Part shown: positions 28,510-37,234 of the stretch, in pieces | Layout: each line of letters starts with the position of its first letter | Position numbering within the stretch: the stretch's first letter is position 1 | From: Zhihengliuella sp. ISTPL4 | GTDB taxonomy: Bacteria > Actinomycetota > Actinomycetes > Actinomycetales > Microbacteriaceae | NCBI RefSeq assembly: GCF_002848265.1 | Contig: NZ_CP025422.1 | Span: 1,890,727-1,954,726 of the forward strand | Length of the DNA stretch: 64,000 nucleotides | Reading direction: 5' to 3' | Notes under the pieces: model-generated | What the model was told of the DNA's origin: nothing | What the model saw: the letters and a program-made list of their open reading frames with translations, nothing else | Database searches by the model: none | Made by a program: the position numbers and the translations under genes

Positions 28510-29678
28510 TAGACGAGCGCTTCCGCGCGGACCCTGTCGTCGAGCACCTCGCGGATCAGCTCGCGTTCGACCTCGGTGGCTCCCTGGCCGGCGCGCACGT
28601 GCTCGAGGAACGCCTCGATCCGGTCGGCATCGGTCACCGCGGACCGCAGCCGCTCACCGTACGACCGCTCGAGCTCCTCTCCGGTCGCAGTGGGCTGATG
28701 TTGCACCATGGCACAGTGCGGGTACGCCTCGCGGAGCCGTCGCATGGGCTCGGTCTGCGGCACGGCGTCGGTATAGACGGCGCACACCCAGGCGTCGGCG
28801 TGCGCGGCCACGCTCTCTGCGGAGAGGATCTCCTCGAAGGTGCCCGTCAGCGTGACCAGGCGCCGCGGAACCGGCAGCTCCAGCCACTCGACGCCCGCGA
28901 GGCCGTCGGCATCCAGGTCGACGAGCCAGGAGCCGCGCGGCTTGTGCTGTTCGCCGAAGCTGTAGTGCAGCGGAGCGCCGGCGTACCGCACCCGCTCGCT
29001 CACCTGCTGGCGACCATGGATGTGGCCCAGCGCGACGTAATCGGGGCCGTCGAACGCACGGAGGGGGACGACATCCAGGCCGCCCTGCCGCACCTCACGC
29101 TCCAGACCTTCCGTCGGCTCCACTCCCGCGGCGAAGCAGTGGGCGATCGCGACCGACCGGCCCGCGTGCTGCTCGATGCCCGCGCGGACAAGGGTCATCG
29201 CGTGGGTCATGGTCTGCGCCTGCGTGCGCAGCTGGCGCCCCTCCGCGTCGCCGTCCGGCCAGTGCTGGCGCACGATCGCGGGCTCCAGGTACGGGATACC
29301 GAAGAAGTGCACGGGACCGTGGGCGTCGTCGATCGTGACGGGAGTGCCGACCGCGAGGGGGTCGGTGAGGACGTGGATGCCGTCACGCAGGAGCCGGGCC
29401 TGAAAACCCAGGCGGGCGGCGGAATCGTGATTCCCGCTCGTGACGACCACGCGTGCGCCCGTCTCGTGCAGAGCGACGAGGGCATCGCCGAGCAGGGTAT
29501 AGGCGGCGGCGGAAGGAGTCGCGGAGTCGAAGACGTCCCCCGCGACGATGACGACATCGACCCCGTGCTCCCTGACCTGCCCGGTCAGCGCGGCGAGCAC
29601 CTCGGCAAGCGCGTCCATGGTCGAGTTGCCATGGAACGTCCGGCCGATGTGCCAGTCCGAGGTGTGCAGGATCCGCAT
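28509..29678 (-). CDS. sbcD: SbcD-type exonuclease subunit
   Basis: A 389-residue Mre11-like metallophosphoesterase. The start MRILHTSDWHIGRTFHG shows the metal ligands Asp 8 and His 10; VVIVAGDVFDS and VTSGNHDS are the next conserved motifs. ATG at 29678 is chosen because the family begins exactly there and TACCGT lies six bases upstream, suggesting a leaderless mRNA. A perfect 8-bp hairpin (29698-29718) lies just upstream of that box. Confidence 0.95.
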   Translation of the reverse strand: MRILHTSDWHIGRTFHGNSTMDALAEVLAALTGQVREHGVDVVIVAGDVFDSATPSAAAYTLLGDALVALHETGARVVVTSGNHDSAARLGFQARLLRDGIHVLTDPLAVGTPVTIDDAHGPVHFFGIPYLEPAIVRQHWPDGDAEGRQLRTQAQTMTHAMTLVRAGIEQHAGRSVAIAHCFAAGVEPTEGLEREVRQGGLDVVPLRAFDGPDYVALGHIHGRQQVSERVRYAGAPLHYSFGEQHKPRGSWLVDLDADGLAGVEWLELPVPRRLVTLTGTFEEILSAESVAAHADAWVCAVYTDAVPQTEPMRRLREAYPHCAMVQHQPTATGEELERSYGERLRSAVTDADRIEAFLEHVRAGQGATEVERELIREVLDDRVRAEALV

Positions 29679-29904
29679 ATCCCCACGGTACGAAGCACCT
29701 CGGACATTCCGTCCGAGGCGTGCCGCGTCGGCCGTGTCCCGACCGTCGTGCAACATCACCTGTGCGGCGCGCGGGGCTGCGCGATGCGAGATCAGGGCTG
29801 CCCTCCGCCCACAGGTGCCGACTTGCCCCGCCGGCAAGCGGTCGTGCCCGTCGCCGCGAGCGCGTCAGGCGGCGGGCGTAACACTTCGTCACACAGCCGG
29901 AGCG

Positions 29905-30213
29905 TCAGCGGGTGCGGAGGAGTCCCGCCTGCTCCGGGTGCGCGGCGAACCACTCCGCCACGTACCAGCAGACGGCGTCGACCTTGCGATCGCCGCGCTC
30001 CGCGATGTCGGCCACGGCGCCCTCGACCACCTTGCCCGCGTACCCGTTCCCGCGGAATGCCGGGACCGTGTAGGCCCGGGTGAGCGCGACGGTATGCCCA
30101 TCATCCCGGTAATCGAGCACGCTGACGAGCTTCCCGTCGCGCGTGAGCGTGTATCGCGATGCGTCCTTCTCGTCGGTCAGGATGAAGCCGCCGACGGTGT
30201 GCGAGATCGTCAT
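29905..30213 (-). CDS. Short GNAT-family acetyltransferase (YidJ/COG2388 type)
   Basis: A 102-residue mini-GNAT. The acetyl-CoA motif is AYTVPAFRGNGYAGKVVEGA (about residues 47-66), followed by CWYVAEWFAAHPE, the typical end of this family (Cys-W-Y and FxxHPE). ATG at 30213 is chosen; TAACGT lies seven bases upstream and there is no strong Shine-Dalgarno. Function unknown; some members protect against small toxic metabolites. Confidence 0.88.
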   Translation of the reverse strand: MTISHTVGGFILTDEKDASRYTLTRDGKLVSVLDYRDDGHTVALTRAYTVPAFRGNGYAGKVVEGAVADIAERGDRKVDAVCWYVAEWFAAHPEQAGLLRTR

Positions 30214-30252
30214 CCGTGTCACGTTACGCCTCTTGCGACGCGCCCGGGCGTT

Positions 30253-30282
30253 TTGACATGTCCCGTCACGATCGGACATAAT
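30253..30282 (+). promoter_or_regulatory. Strong consensus promoter of the Cys leader and winged-helix gene
   Basis: TTGACA (30253-30258), an 18-base spacer, and CATAAT (30277-30282). Six C residues follow and then the leader ATG at 30289, which is expected to be the first transcribed base. This is the best sigma-70-like promoter seen in the window. Confidence 0.8.
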
Positions 30283-30288
30283 CCCCCC

Positions 30289-30390
30289 ATGACCATCAAC
30301 GCACGCCCTTTGTCCGCCCAGGAGGCGAACGGGACTGCCGGGATGATGATGCCCGGTCGCGTTGACATGTGTTGCCGAATGTGTCGCTGA
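30289..30390 (+). CDS. Leaderless Cys-rich leader peptide (putative attenuator)
   Basis: A 33-codon reading frame whose ATG coincides with the expected transcription start. It ends RVDMCCRMCR then TGA, so three Cys codons fall in the last seven codons. Leaderless polycysteine small ORFs are known cysteine-responsive attenuators of downstream genes in mycobacteria. A weak hairpin GAGCAC/GTGCTC lies downstream near 30446-30463. The next gene is the winged-helix protein at 30544, 153 bases further on. Confidence 0.65.
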   Translation: MTINARPLSAQEANGTAGMMMPGRVDMCCRMCR

Positions 30391-30543
30391 ACGAACAGCC
30401 ACCCCGCCTGACCTGACTCCTCGCCATCTGCGAGAGCAGCGTCCCGAGCACACACCCGTGCTCGCTATCCCGGCTCCGCCGGTCATTCGTGCAACGCATC
30501 AGAGCCCTCTCCCGTCGGGCTCACGTCCTGAGGACCCATCATC

Positions 30544-31257
30544 ATGTCGAACTCCGCCCTTCTCGAGCGTCCCGCCGTCACCGCCCCGAACCGCACCGTC
30601 CGCCCCGCCGAGGCGTCGGCTCCGCTGGCCCCGGCCGGCGCCGACCTCCCCGCCGTCCGCTCGCCCCGCGGCTTCGCCCTCTACGTCGGCCTGGACGAGA
30701 TCAAGGCCGCCGAAGCCGGGGTGAGCCTTCCGCTGCTCGTCGACGCCCTCCGCCGCACGCTGGCGGAGCTCGCGCCCGGCGCCGAGACCCACGCCACCGT
30801 CGCCCTCGCCCCGCACGGCTCCGGCGGCCGCGACCTCGACGTCGTGCGTCTCGCCCTGCAGGAGCCCGGCGCGATCGCCCGCACCAAGGCCGCCGCCCAG
30901 GAGGAGACCACGCCGGAGGAGTCCGGCGTCACCGTCGACATCTCCCGCAAGCGCGTGCTCATCGACGGCGAGTCCGCCGCGTTCACGTACAAGGAGTTCG
31001 AGCTGCTGCAGTACCTCGTCCTCCGCGAGGGCCGCACGATCGAGCGCAGCGAGCTCGTGGCCGCCCTCTGGCAGGCCCAGGACGACGAGACGCCCGGCGA
31101 GCGCACGATCGACGTGCACGTGCGCCGGCTGCGGGCGAAGCTCGGCCGCTACGAGGACATCGTCCGCACCGTGCGCGGCATCGGCTACCGCTTCGATCGT
31201 CACGCCGACGTCGTCATCCGCTACGGCCACGGCACCCCGTCGCCGGACCGCTTCTGA
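30544..31257 (+). CDS. Winged-helix OmpR-type DNA-binding protein without receiver domain
   Basis: A 237-residue protein. Residues about 130-225 form an OmpR/PhoB winged helix: FTYKEFELLQYLVLREGRTI, then ERTIDVHVRRLRAKLGRYED and TVRGIGYRF. There is no phospho-acceptor receiver domain; the first 125 residues instead hold a small alpha/beta region (FALYVGLDEIKAAEAGVSLP). GAGGA lies before the ATG. It sits downstream of the Cys leader peptide, so its level may depend on cysteine supply. Targets unknown. Confidence 0.88.
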   Translation: MSNSALLERPAVTAPNRTVRPAEASAPLAPAGADLPAVRSPRGFALYVGLDEIKAAEAGVSLPLLVDALRRTLAELAPGAETHATVALAPHGSGGRDLDVVRLALQEPGAIARTKAAAQEETTPEESGVTVDISRKRVLIDGESAAFTYKEFELLQYLVLREGRTIERSELVAALWQAQDDETPGERTIDVHVRRLRAKLGRYEDIVRTVRGIGYRFDRHADVVIRYGHGTPSPDRF

Positions 31258-31312
31258 GCCGCTTCCGCTGAGCCCGAACGCCGGTGTCAGGAGCCGCGCG
31301 TAGGGTGGGCGC

Positions 31313-32272
31313 ATGACCCTCGCCGCCGCCCCCGCGACGGTGGGCGCCGTTCGCGCGGACGCTCCGCGGAAGACGACGTACCGCCCGCCGCACCCGCTCG
31401 ATCTCCGGCGCACCGTCGGCATGCTGCGCCGCGGCGGCACCGATCCCACGACGGTCTTCGACGGTCCCGTCATCTGGCGCGCGGTCCGCACCCCGGAAGG
31501 ACCGTCGACGCTGGCCCTGCGGATGTCGGGGAACGAGGTCAAGGCGAGCGCCTGGGGTCCGGGCGCCGAGCACGCCCTCTCCCTCGTGCCGGCGCTGTGC
31601 GGTGCCAGCGACGACCCGACCGGCTTCGATCCCTCCCTGCACCCCCTCATCGCCGAGGCGGCCCGGCGACAACCCGGAATCCGGCTCGCACGGACGGACG
31701 AGGTCTTCGATGCCCTCGCCTGCGGCATCCTCGAGCAGAAGGTCACCTCCATGCAGGCCTTCGGCGCCTGGAGGTACCTCGTGTCGCGCTACGGCGACCC
31801 GGCACCGGGGCCGACGCCGCGACCGATGGCCGTCGCTCCCACGGCGGCGCAGTGGCGATGCATCCCGTCCTGGGCGTGGCATCGCGCCGGTGTGGAGCCG
31901 CCGCAGTCGAAGACCATCGTGCGGGCGGCGGAGCGCGGCGACCGCATCGCCGCTGCCGTCCGAGCGGCCACGACCGGCGCTGACCGCGATCGGGTCCTCA
32001 CGAGCCTGCCGGGAGTCGGCGTCTGGACCGCCGCCGAGACGCGGATCCGCGCCCTGGGCGACCCCGATGCCGTCAGTGTGGGCGACTACCATCTGGCGCA
32101 CGAGGTCGGGCATGCCCTGACGGGACACCGCACGGACGACGCGGGGATGGTCGAACTGCTCGCTCCCTGGGCCGGCCACCGGCAGCGCGTCATCCGCCTC
32201 ATCTTCGCGAGCGGTGTCGCCGAGGCGCGGCGCGGACCCCGGCTCGCGCCGGAGGACCACCGCCGGCGCTGA
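31313..32272 (+). CDS. DNA-3-methyladenine glycosylase, AlkA/OGG-like
   Basis: A 319-residue base-excision glycosylase. The helix-hairpin-helix is LTSLPGVGVWTAAETRIRAL (about residues 227-246), followed by VSVGDYHL with the catalytic Asp in the expected position. The upstream segment DALACGILEQKVTSMQAF fits the family. ATG at 31313 has TAGGGT six bases before it and no Shine-Dalgarno, so the mRNA is probably leaderless. Likely substrate: alkylated bases. Confidence 0.9.
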   Translation: MTLAAAPATVGAVRADAPRKTTYRPPHPLDLRRTVGMLRRGGTDPTTVFDGPVIWRAVRTPEGPSTLALRMSGNEVKASAWGPGAEHALSLVPALCGASDDPTGFDPSLHPLIAEAARRQPGIRLARTDEVFDALACGILEQKVTSMQAFGAWRYLVSRYGDPAPGPTPRPMAVAPTAAQWRCIPSWAWHRAGVEPPQSKTIVRAAERGDRIAAAVRAATTGADRDRVLTSLPGVGVWTAAETRIRALGDPDAVSVGDYHLAHEVGHALTGHRTDDAGMVELLAPWAGHRQRVIRLIFASGVAEARRGPRLAPEDHRRR

Positions 32273-32310
32273 CCTGCCCGTTCGCCCGTCGGCCGACGTA
32301 TGCTGTGCGC

Positions 32311-32508
32311 ATGTCCCGCTCCGCCCTGCGCATCTTCGTCACAGTCGGCCTGCTGATCGCCGGTGTCGTCCTCGGCCTCATCTTCCAGAACGTCTGGCTG
32401 GGCGTGTTGCTCGCCGCGATCGTGTGGTTCGGCTGGTTCCTCGGCTACGAGTCCCGCCGCGGTCACAACGCGGGCGTGAACGACGAGGACCACGGCGTCG
32501 AGCTGTGA
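32311..32508 (+). CDS. Small membrane protein (65 residues)
   Basis: Two hydrophobic segments (LRIFVTVGLLIAGVVLGLIF and WLGVLLAAIVWFGWFLGYES) with a charged, acidic tail. No family is recognised with certainty. ATG at 32311 is exactly six bases after TATGCT, so the mRNA is probably leaderless. It ends seven bases from the convergent siderophore ATPase gene. Function unknown. Confidence 0.75.
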   Translation: MSRSALRIFVTVGLLIAGVVLGLIFQNVWLGVLLAAIVWFGWFLGYESRRGHNAGVNDEDHGVEL

Positions 32509-32515
32509 CGGGCCT

Positions 32516-33271
32516 TCAGTAGTAGACGGCGAGAGGGCCCGACGGGCCGTCCACGACCTGCACCGGGGTGTCGAACACGCGGCTCAGCACGTCGTCCGTC
32601 ATGATCTCGGCGGGGGTACCGAACTCCACCACCCGGCCGTCCTTCATGGCGCAGATGTGGTCGGCGTAGTGTCCGGCGAAGTTGATGTCGTGCAACACGA
32701 TGACGATCGTCCGCCCGAGCTCCTCCGCCGCCCGCCGCAGGTGCTTCATCATCTGCACCGCGTGCCGCATGTCGAGGTTGTTGAGGGGCTCGTCCAGCAG
32801 CACGAACTCCGTGTCCTGTGCGAGGACCATGGCCACATAGGCCCGCTGCCGCTGCCCGCCGGAGAGCTCGTCGAGGTAGCGCCCTTCGAGCGCACCCAGG
32901 TCGAGGAAGTCGATCGCCTGGCTGATGACCTCCTCGTCGGCCCTCGTCAGGCGTCCCTGGGAGTGCGGGAAGCGGCCGAAGCCCACGAGCTGTCGCACCG
33001 TGAGCCTCGTCACGAAGTGGTTCTCCTGGCGGAGGATCGAGACCACCTTGGCCAGATCCTTCGACTTCGTGGAGGCCACGTCGAGGCCGGCGATCTCGAT
33101 GGCTCCTGCGTCCATCCCGTTCAGCCGGCCGATCATCGTCAGGAGCGTCGACTTGCCCGCGCCGTTCGGCCCGATGAGGGCGGTGATCCCGCCGGTGGGG
33201 ATGCGGAGGTCGACGGGGCCGATCGCGACCTCGCTGCTGTAGTCACGGCGGACGCCGTCGAGTGCGATCAC
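32516..33271 (-). CDS. Iron-siderophore ABC transporter ATP-binding protein
   Basis: A 251-residue FecE/CeuD-type ATPase. The start is GTG 33271, which overlaps the permease stop (GTGA). Walker A is GPNGAGKST near residues 32-40, the signature is LSGGQRQRAYVAMVLAQ, and Walker B is FVLLDEPLNNLDM. It energises uptake with the two permeases encoded upstream. It is the last gene in the receptor-permease-permease-ATPase operon. Confidence 0.94.
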   Translation of the reverse strand: MIALDGVRRDYSSEVAIGPVDLRIPTGGITALIGPNGAGKSTLLTMIGRLNGMDAGAIEIAGLDVASTKSKDLAKVVSILRQENHFVTRLTVRQLVGFGRFPHSQGRLTRADEEVISQAIDFLDLGALEGRYLDELSGGQRQRAYVAMVLAQDTEFVLLDEPLNNLDMRHAVQMMKHLRRAAEELGRTIVIVLHDINFAGHYADHICAMKDGRVVEFGTPAEIMTDDVLSRVFDTPVQVVDGPSGPLAVYY

Positions 33272-34296
33272 AGTCTGCCCTTCCGGAGGATGACGATGAG
33301 GAACACGGTGCCGCCCACGATCTCGATGAGGATCGAGACCATGCCCTGCGCGTAGAAGACGTTCTTCATGACGAAGTACGCCCCCGCCAGGATCGAGAAC
33401 GCGGTGAGGACGGCGACCGGGAAGATCAGTCGATGGTCGTGCGTATCGGCGAACTGGTAGGCGAGCGTCGCCACGAGAAAGCCGAGGAAGGTCATCGGAC
33501 CCACGAGGGCCGTGGAGGTGGCCATCAGCACGGCGACGAGCGTCAGGACGATGAACTGCTCCCGGCGATGGTCCAGCCCGAGCGACTTCGACGCATCGGG
33601 ACCGAGCGCCAGCACGTTCAGCCGCCGCGAGCGCAGCCAGAGCAGGGTGGAGGCCGCGATCACGAGCGGGATGGCGAGCGGCAGGTACGAGGGGTCGGCG
33701 TTGGAGACGTTGCCGAACAGCCGGGCGGCAAGGACATCGAACTCGCTGGGGGTGAGCAGGCGCTGCATGAAGGTGGCGATCGCCCCGAGACCGCCCCCGA
33801 TCACGATGCCCACGAGCAGCATGATCTGGAGGTTGCCGTAGCGGCCGGACAGGAGCCACCCGTAGAGGAGGACGGCGAGCGCGACCATGATGAGGACCTG
33901 GAGGGCGAACTGGCCGACGCCCTGGATCGCCACCAGCCCCGCGACGCCGAAGAGGTATACGGTCGTGGTCTGCACGACCCGGTACAGCGACTCGAAGCCC
34001 ATGATCGAGGGCGTGATGATCCGGTTGTTGGTGACGGTCTGGAAGCTGACCGTGGCGACCGCCTGGGCGACCGCGACGAGCGCCATCACGACCACGGCGG
34101 TCGCGCGGTGCTGGGCGATGCGCCAGAACCCGGGCGTGCCGACCGGGAGCGGGTTGTCCCAGGCGAGGAGACCGAACGCGGAGCCGACGGCGATGACGCC
34201 GAGCACCACGAGTACGAGGATGTAGCGGCGTCGTGCCCGCGGGGTCGTGAACGCGCCGGCCGACCGCCTCGTCCGCGGGGCCTCCGTCGCCGTCAT
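33268..34296 (-). CDS. Iron-siderophore ABC permease (FecCD family, second)
   Basis: A 342-residue permease with about nine or ten membrane helices. ATG at 34296 is taken, seven bases after the upstream stop; a GTG at 34311 that overlaps that stop is the alternative. FecCD features include GPMTFLGFLVATLAYQ and DHRLIFPVAVLTAFSIL. The pair of different permeases fits a CeuBC-like heterodimer. Confidence 0.9.
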   Translation of the reverse strand: MTATEAPRTRRSAGAFTTPRARRRYILVLVVLGVIAVGSAFGLLAWDNPLPVGTPGFWRIAQHRATAVVVMALVAVAQAVATVSFQTVTNNRIITPSIMGFESLYRVVQTTTVYLFGVAGLVAIQGVGQFALQVLIMVALAVLLYGWLLSGRYGNLQIMLLVGIVIGGGLGAIATFMQRLLTPSEFDVLAARLFGNVSNADPSYLPLAIPLVIAASTLLWLRSRRLNVLALGPDASKSLGLDHRREQFIVLTLVAVLMATSTALVGPMTFLGFLVATLAYQFADTHDHRLIFPVAVLTAFSILAGAYFVMKNVFYAQGMVSILIEIVGGTVFLIVILRKGRL

Positions 34297-34303
34297 CGTC
34301 GCC

Positions 34304-35290
34304 TCAGCCACGACGACGCTGCCGCAGGAGGAGGAGGACGAACACGACGGCGCCGACGACACCGAGGATCAGCGACACCGGCACCTCGAACGGCATGATG
34401 ATCGTCCGCCCGATGATGTCGCAGACGGTGACGATGGCGATGCCGAGCAGGCACACCCACGGCAGGTTGCTGCGCAGGTCGTCGCCGCGGACCATCGAGA
34501 CGATGTTCGGGACGATGAGACCGAGGAAGGGGAGGTTGCCGACGACCACGGTGACCACACCGGTCGTCACCGCGATCAGCGCGGTGCCGAGCAGGATCAT
34601 CCGGTTGTAGTTCACCCCGACGTTGGTGGCGATCTCCTCCCCCAGCCCGGCGATGGTCAGCCGGTCGGCCACGAGGAAGACGATGACGCCGATGATCGCG
34701 ACGATCCAAAGCATCTCGTACTGTCCGCGCATCACCGACGTGAAGCTGCCCGCGAACCAGACGCCGATGATCTGCAGCGAGTTCGTGACGAGCGCGAAGT
34801 AGGTCGTGATCGCGCCGACCACTGCGCCCAGCATGATGCCGACGATCGGCACGATGAGCGACGACTTCAGCGCGACGCGGCGAAGGAAGGCGAAGAACAC
34901 CATCGTGCCGACGAACGCGGCGAGAACGGCGCCGGCCATGCGCAGCGACAGGGACGGCTGCGGTACGAGCACCATCACGATGAGGAGCCCGAGCCCTGCC
35001 CACTCCGTCGTCCCGGTGGTGGTCGGCTCGACGAAGCGGTTCTGCGTGAGGAGCTGCATCACGAGGCCGGCCATCGCCATCGCCGCACCGGCGAGCACGA
35101 GCGCGATCGTGCGGGGAACGCGGGTGATCTGGAACATCTGCGCGCCGTCGTCGGCGCCAGCGATGTCGTACACACCGGTGAAGAGCGAGATCGCCAGAAG
35201 CACCGCCACGACGAGCACGCCGATGAGCAGCTTCGGGTCGAACAGCCGCGCGGACGATCGCGGCGTCGAGATGAGGAGAGGAGAGGTCAT
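34304..35290 (-). CDS. Iron-siderophore ABC permease (FecCD family, first)
   Basis: A 328-residue permease with an N-terminal cytoplasmic stretch and about nine helices. The FecCD motifs VLAGAAMAMAGLVMQLLTQN (about residues 50-69) and NLPFLGLIVPNIVSMVRGDD are clear. The gene follows the receptor gene after a 49-base gap holding a strong hairpin. No Shine-Dalgarno is obvious before the ATG, so translation may depend on the hairpin or be weak. Confidence 0.92.
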   Translation of the reverse strand: MTSPLLISTPRSSARLFDPKLLIGVLVVAVLLAISLFTGVYDIAGADDGAQMFQITRVPRTIALVLAGAAMAMAGLVMQLLTQNRFVEPTTTGTTEWAGLGLLIVMVLVPQPSLSLRMAGAVLAAFVGTMVFFAFLRRVALKSSLIVPIVGIMLGAVVGAITTYFALVTNSLQIIGVWFAGSFTSVMRGQYEMLWIVAIIGVIVFLVADRLTIAGLGEEIATNVGVNYNRMILLGTALIAVTTGVVTVVVGNLPFLGLIVPNIVSMVRGDDLRSNLPWVCLLGIAIVTVCDIIGRTIIMPFEVPVSLILGVVGAVVFVLLLLRQRRRG

Positions 35291-35302
35291 GGGGAGATGC
35301 CG

Positions 35303-35332
35303 GCGGCGGCGTCTCGGTCGAGACGCCGCCGC
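35303..35332 (-). promoter_or_regulatory. Intra-operon hairpin between receptor and permease genes
   Basis: A perfect 14-base-pair inverted repeat (35303-35316 with 35319-35332, two-base loop) sits in the gap after the receptor gene. No T-run follows on the minus strand, so full termination is unlikely. Such hairpins often stabilise the upstream receptor mRNA and lower permease expression. Confidence 0.7.
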
Positions 35333-35339
35333 ACAGCCC

Positions 35340-36335
35340 TTACTTGTCGGCGCTCTTCTCGAGCGCGTCGGCGAGGTCGTTGAGGAACGTCGTGTACGTC
35401 TGGATGCTCTCGTTGAGGTAGGTGTCCGTGGGCATGTAGACGATCTGGTCGTCCTTCACCGCAGTCACGCCGGCGAGCGCCTCGGAGTTCTCGATGATCT
35501 CCGCCGCCTGCACGTAGTCCGGCGTCTCCGCGGCGAACACGGCGTCGCGGTCGAGCACCAGGATCCAGTCGGGGTTCGAGGCGGCGATGGCCTCGACCGA
35601 GATCTCGTCGCCCTGGTGGTCGTCGGTCGCGTCGTCGACCTGCAGGGCCGGCGTGAGGCCGAGGATGTCGTAGATCGGGCCCAGCGAGCGGCCGACGGTC
35701 GGAGCGAGGTAGCCGATCTGCCCGCCCGAGGTGTTCACCGCCATGACGGTGTCGGCGTCGTCGTAGGCGGCCTTCGCGCGGTCCACCGCGGCGTCGAACT
35801 CCTCGACGAGCTTCTCGGCCTCGTCCTCCTTGCCGAAGATCTCGCCCAGGACGGTGGTCTGCCGCTTGAGTTCCTCGTCGAAGGGCTCGCCGTCCCGGGG
35901 CTCCAGGTCGATGATGGTGGCGTCCGGGACGAGATCCGCGATGGCCTCGTTGTGCTGCGTGAACCGCTGCCCGCTGATGATGAGGTCGGGGTCGGCGGCG
36001 ACGATGGCCTCGAGATCGGGCTCGGTGTGCAGGCCGATGTCGACGACGTCCTCATCCTTCACGTACGACACGGTGTCCGGCATGAGGGAGACCGCACCGG
36101 CGGAGAGCTCGATACCCCAGTCGGAAAGGGTCTGGAAGGTCCGGTTGTCCAGAGCGACGACCGAGGTCGGCGGCGTGGTGATCTCGTGCGTGCCGGTGTT
36201 GTCCTCGATGGTCACGGTCCCCGATTCCGCCGTGGTCTCTTCGGGTTCGGCTTCGCCGCCGGACGCGCAGCCGGAGAGGGCGAGCAGGCCGACGAGAGCG
36301 ACGCTCGTGGCGGTGAGGGTTCTGGGCACGGACAT
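35340..36335 (-). CDS. Siderophore-binding lipoprotein (FatB/CeuE/YclQ type)
   Basis: A 331-residue precursor with signal peptide and lipobox LSGC (Cys about residue 23), followed by an acidic linker. The class III periplasmic-binding features are present: VVALDNRTFQTLSDWGIELS and DPDLIISGQRFTQHNEAIAD. It resembles receptors for catecholate or petrobactin-type siderophores. It heads the transporter operon and diverges from the siderophore-interacting protein gene and the iron box. Confidence 0.92.
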   Translation of the reverse strand: MSVPRTLTATSVALVGLLALSGCASGGEAEPEETTAESGTVTIEDNTGTHEITTPPTSVVALDNRTFQTLSDWGIELSAGAVSLMPDTVSYVKDEDVVDIGLHTEPDLEAIVAADPDLIISGQRFTQHNEAIADLVPDATIIDLEPRDGEPFDEELKRQTTVLGEIFGKEDEAEKLVEEFDAAVDRAKAAYDDADTVMAVNTSGGQIGYLAPTVGRSLGPIYDILGLTPALQVDDATDDHQGDEISVEAIAASNPDWILVLDRDAVFAAETPDYVQAAEIIENSEALAGVTAVKDDQIVYMPTDTYLNESIQTYTTFLNDLADALEKSADK

Positions 36336-36417
36336 GGAGAGACTCCTGTTCTGCGGGGATGTGTGCGCTCTCGTGGGGCGCCGGTCCGACGGGCGGGCGA
36401 GCCGACCGCGTCAGTTT

Positions 36418-36436
36418 TTAGGTTAGCCTTACTTTA
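36418..36436 (+). promoter_or_regulatory. DtxR/IdeR-type iron box
   Basis: TTAGGTTAGCCTTACTTTA closely fits the 19-base DtxR/IdeR consensus, with the left half perfect and the right half degenerate. It covers TAGCCT (36424-36429), the -10 box six bases before the ATG at 36436. Iron-loaded repressor would therefore block transcription of the utilisation gene, and possibly the divergent importer operon starting at 36335. Confidence 0.85.
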
Positions 36437-37203
36437 TGAGCGATACGAAATCCGGTTTCTCGATCGAGCGTCGCGGCCTCGAGCTGCGCTTCCGCAACGT
36501 CACGCTGAGCGCCCGCGAGTGGCTCGCTCCTGATTTCGTGCGCGTCCGCCTGTCCGGGCCGGACCTCGCCGGCTTCGACTCCCCCGGCTCCGACGACCAC
36601 ATGCGGCTCTTCTTCCCAGACGGCCCGGTGGGGTCGGTGGAGGAGCTCCGTGCCGCGCCGAGCCGCGAGTACACGCCCCTCGCGTGGGGTGACGACTGGC
36701 TCGACGTCGAGTTCGCCGTGCACGGCGACCAGGGCGTGGCCGCCCCGTGGGCCGCGAACGCCCCGCTGGGTTCGACCATCGGCGTCGGGGGCCCCCGCGG
36801 CGCGGCCGTGCTCACCGGAGACCCCGGATCCTGGCTCCTCGTGGGCGACGAGACCGCCATCCCGGCGATCCGCCGGTTCGCCGGGCTAATCCCCGAGGGC
36901 ACGCCGGCGCGCATCGCCATCGAGACCGCGTCGGCAGACCACGAGGTCGAGATCGACGCCCCGGTGGCGGTCGAGTGGCTGCACCGCGGCGAGGCGCCTG
37001 CCGGCTCCGCGCTGATCGCCTTCCTCGACGCGCTCACCGCCGACGACGCCGTCGGAGACGACCCGTTCATCTTCATCGCCGCCGAGCAGGCCATCGTGAA
37101 GCCCGGGAGGGCTCTGCTGGCACGCTGGGGCGTGGACAGCGCGAACGCCGTCGTGAAGGGGTACTGGAAGCGCGGCGAAGCCGAATACCACGCTCCCCAC
37201 TGA
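36436..37203 (+). CDS. Siderophore-interacting protein (ferric-siderophore reductase)
   Basis: A 255-residue FAD-dependent enzyme of the SIP family that releases iron from ferric siderophores in the cytoplasm. The flavin motif REYTPLAW is near residue 75, and the NAD(P)H domain follows (SWLLVGDETAIPAIRRF). Its TAGCCT box lies six bases before ATG 36436, so the mRNA is probably leaderless and controlled by the overlapping iron box. It completes the uptake-and-release pathway with the divergent importer. Confidence 0.93.
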   Translation: MSDTKSGFSIERRGLELRFRNVTLSAREWLAPDFVRVRLSGPDLAGFDSPGSDDHMRLFFPDGPVGSVEELRAAPSREYTPLAWGDDWLDVEFAVHGDQGVAAPWAANAPLGSTIGVGGPRGAAVLTGDPGSWLLVGDETAIPAIRRFAGLIPEGTPARIAIETASADHEVEIDAPVAVEWLHRGEAPAGSALIAFLDALTADDAVGDDPFIFIAAEQAIVKPGRALLARWGVDSANAVVKGYWKRGEAEYHAPH

Positions 37204-37234
37204 CACGGGGTCGCTGCGCTGACAGACTGGGCGC

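Noticed and set aside
25897..28512. An 871-codon plus-strand frame antisense to sbcC
   Set aside because: Shadow of the sbcC coiled coil; no family likeness and the sbcC motifs are intact.
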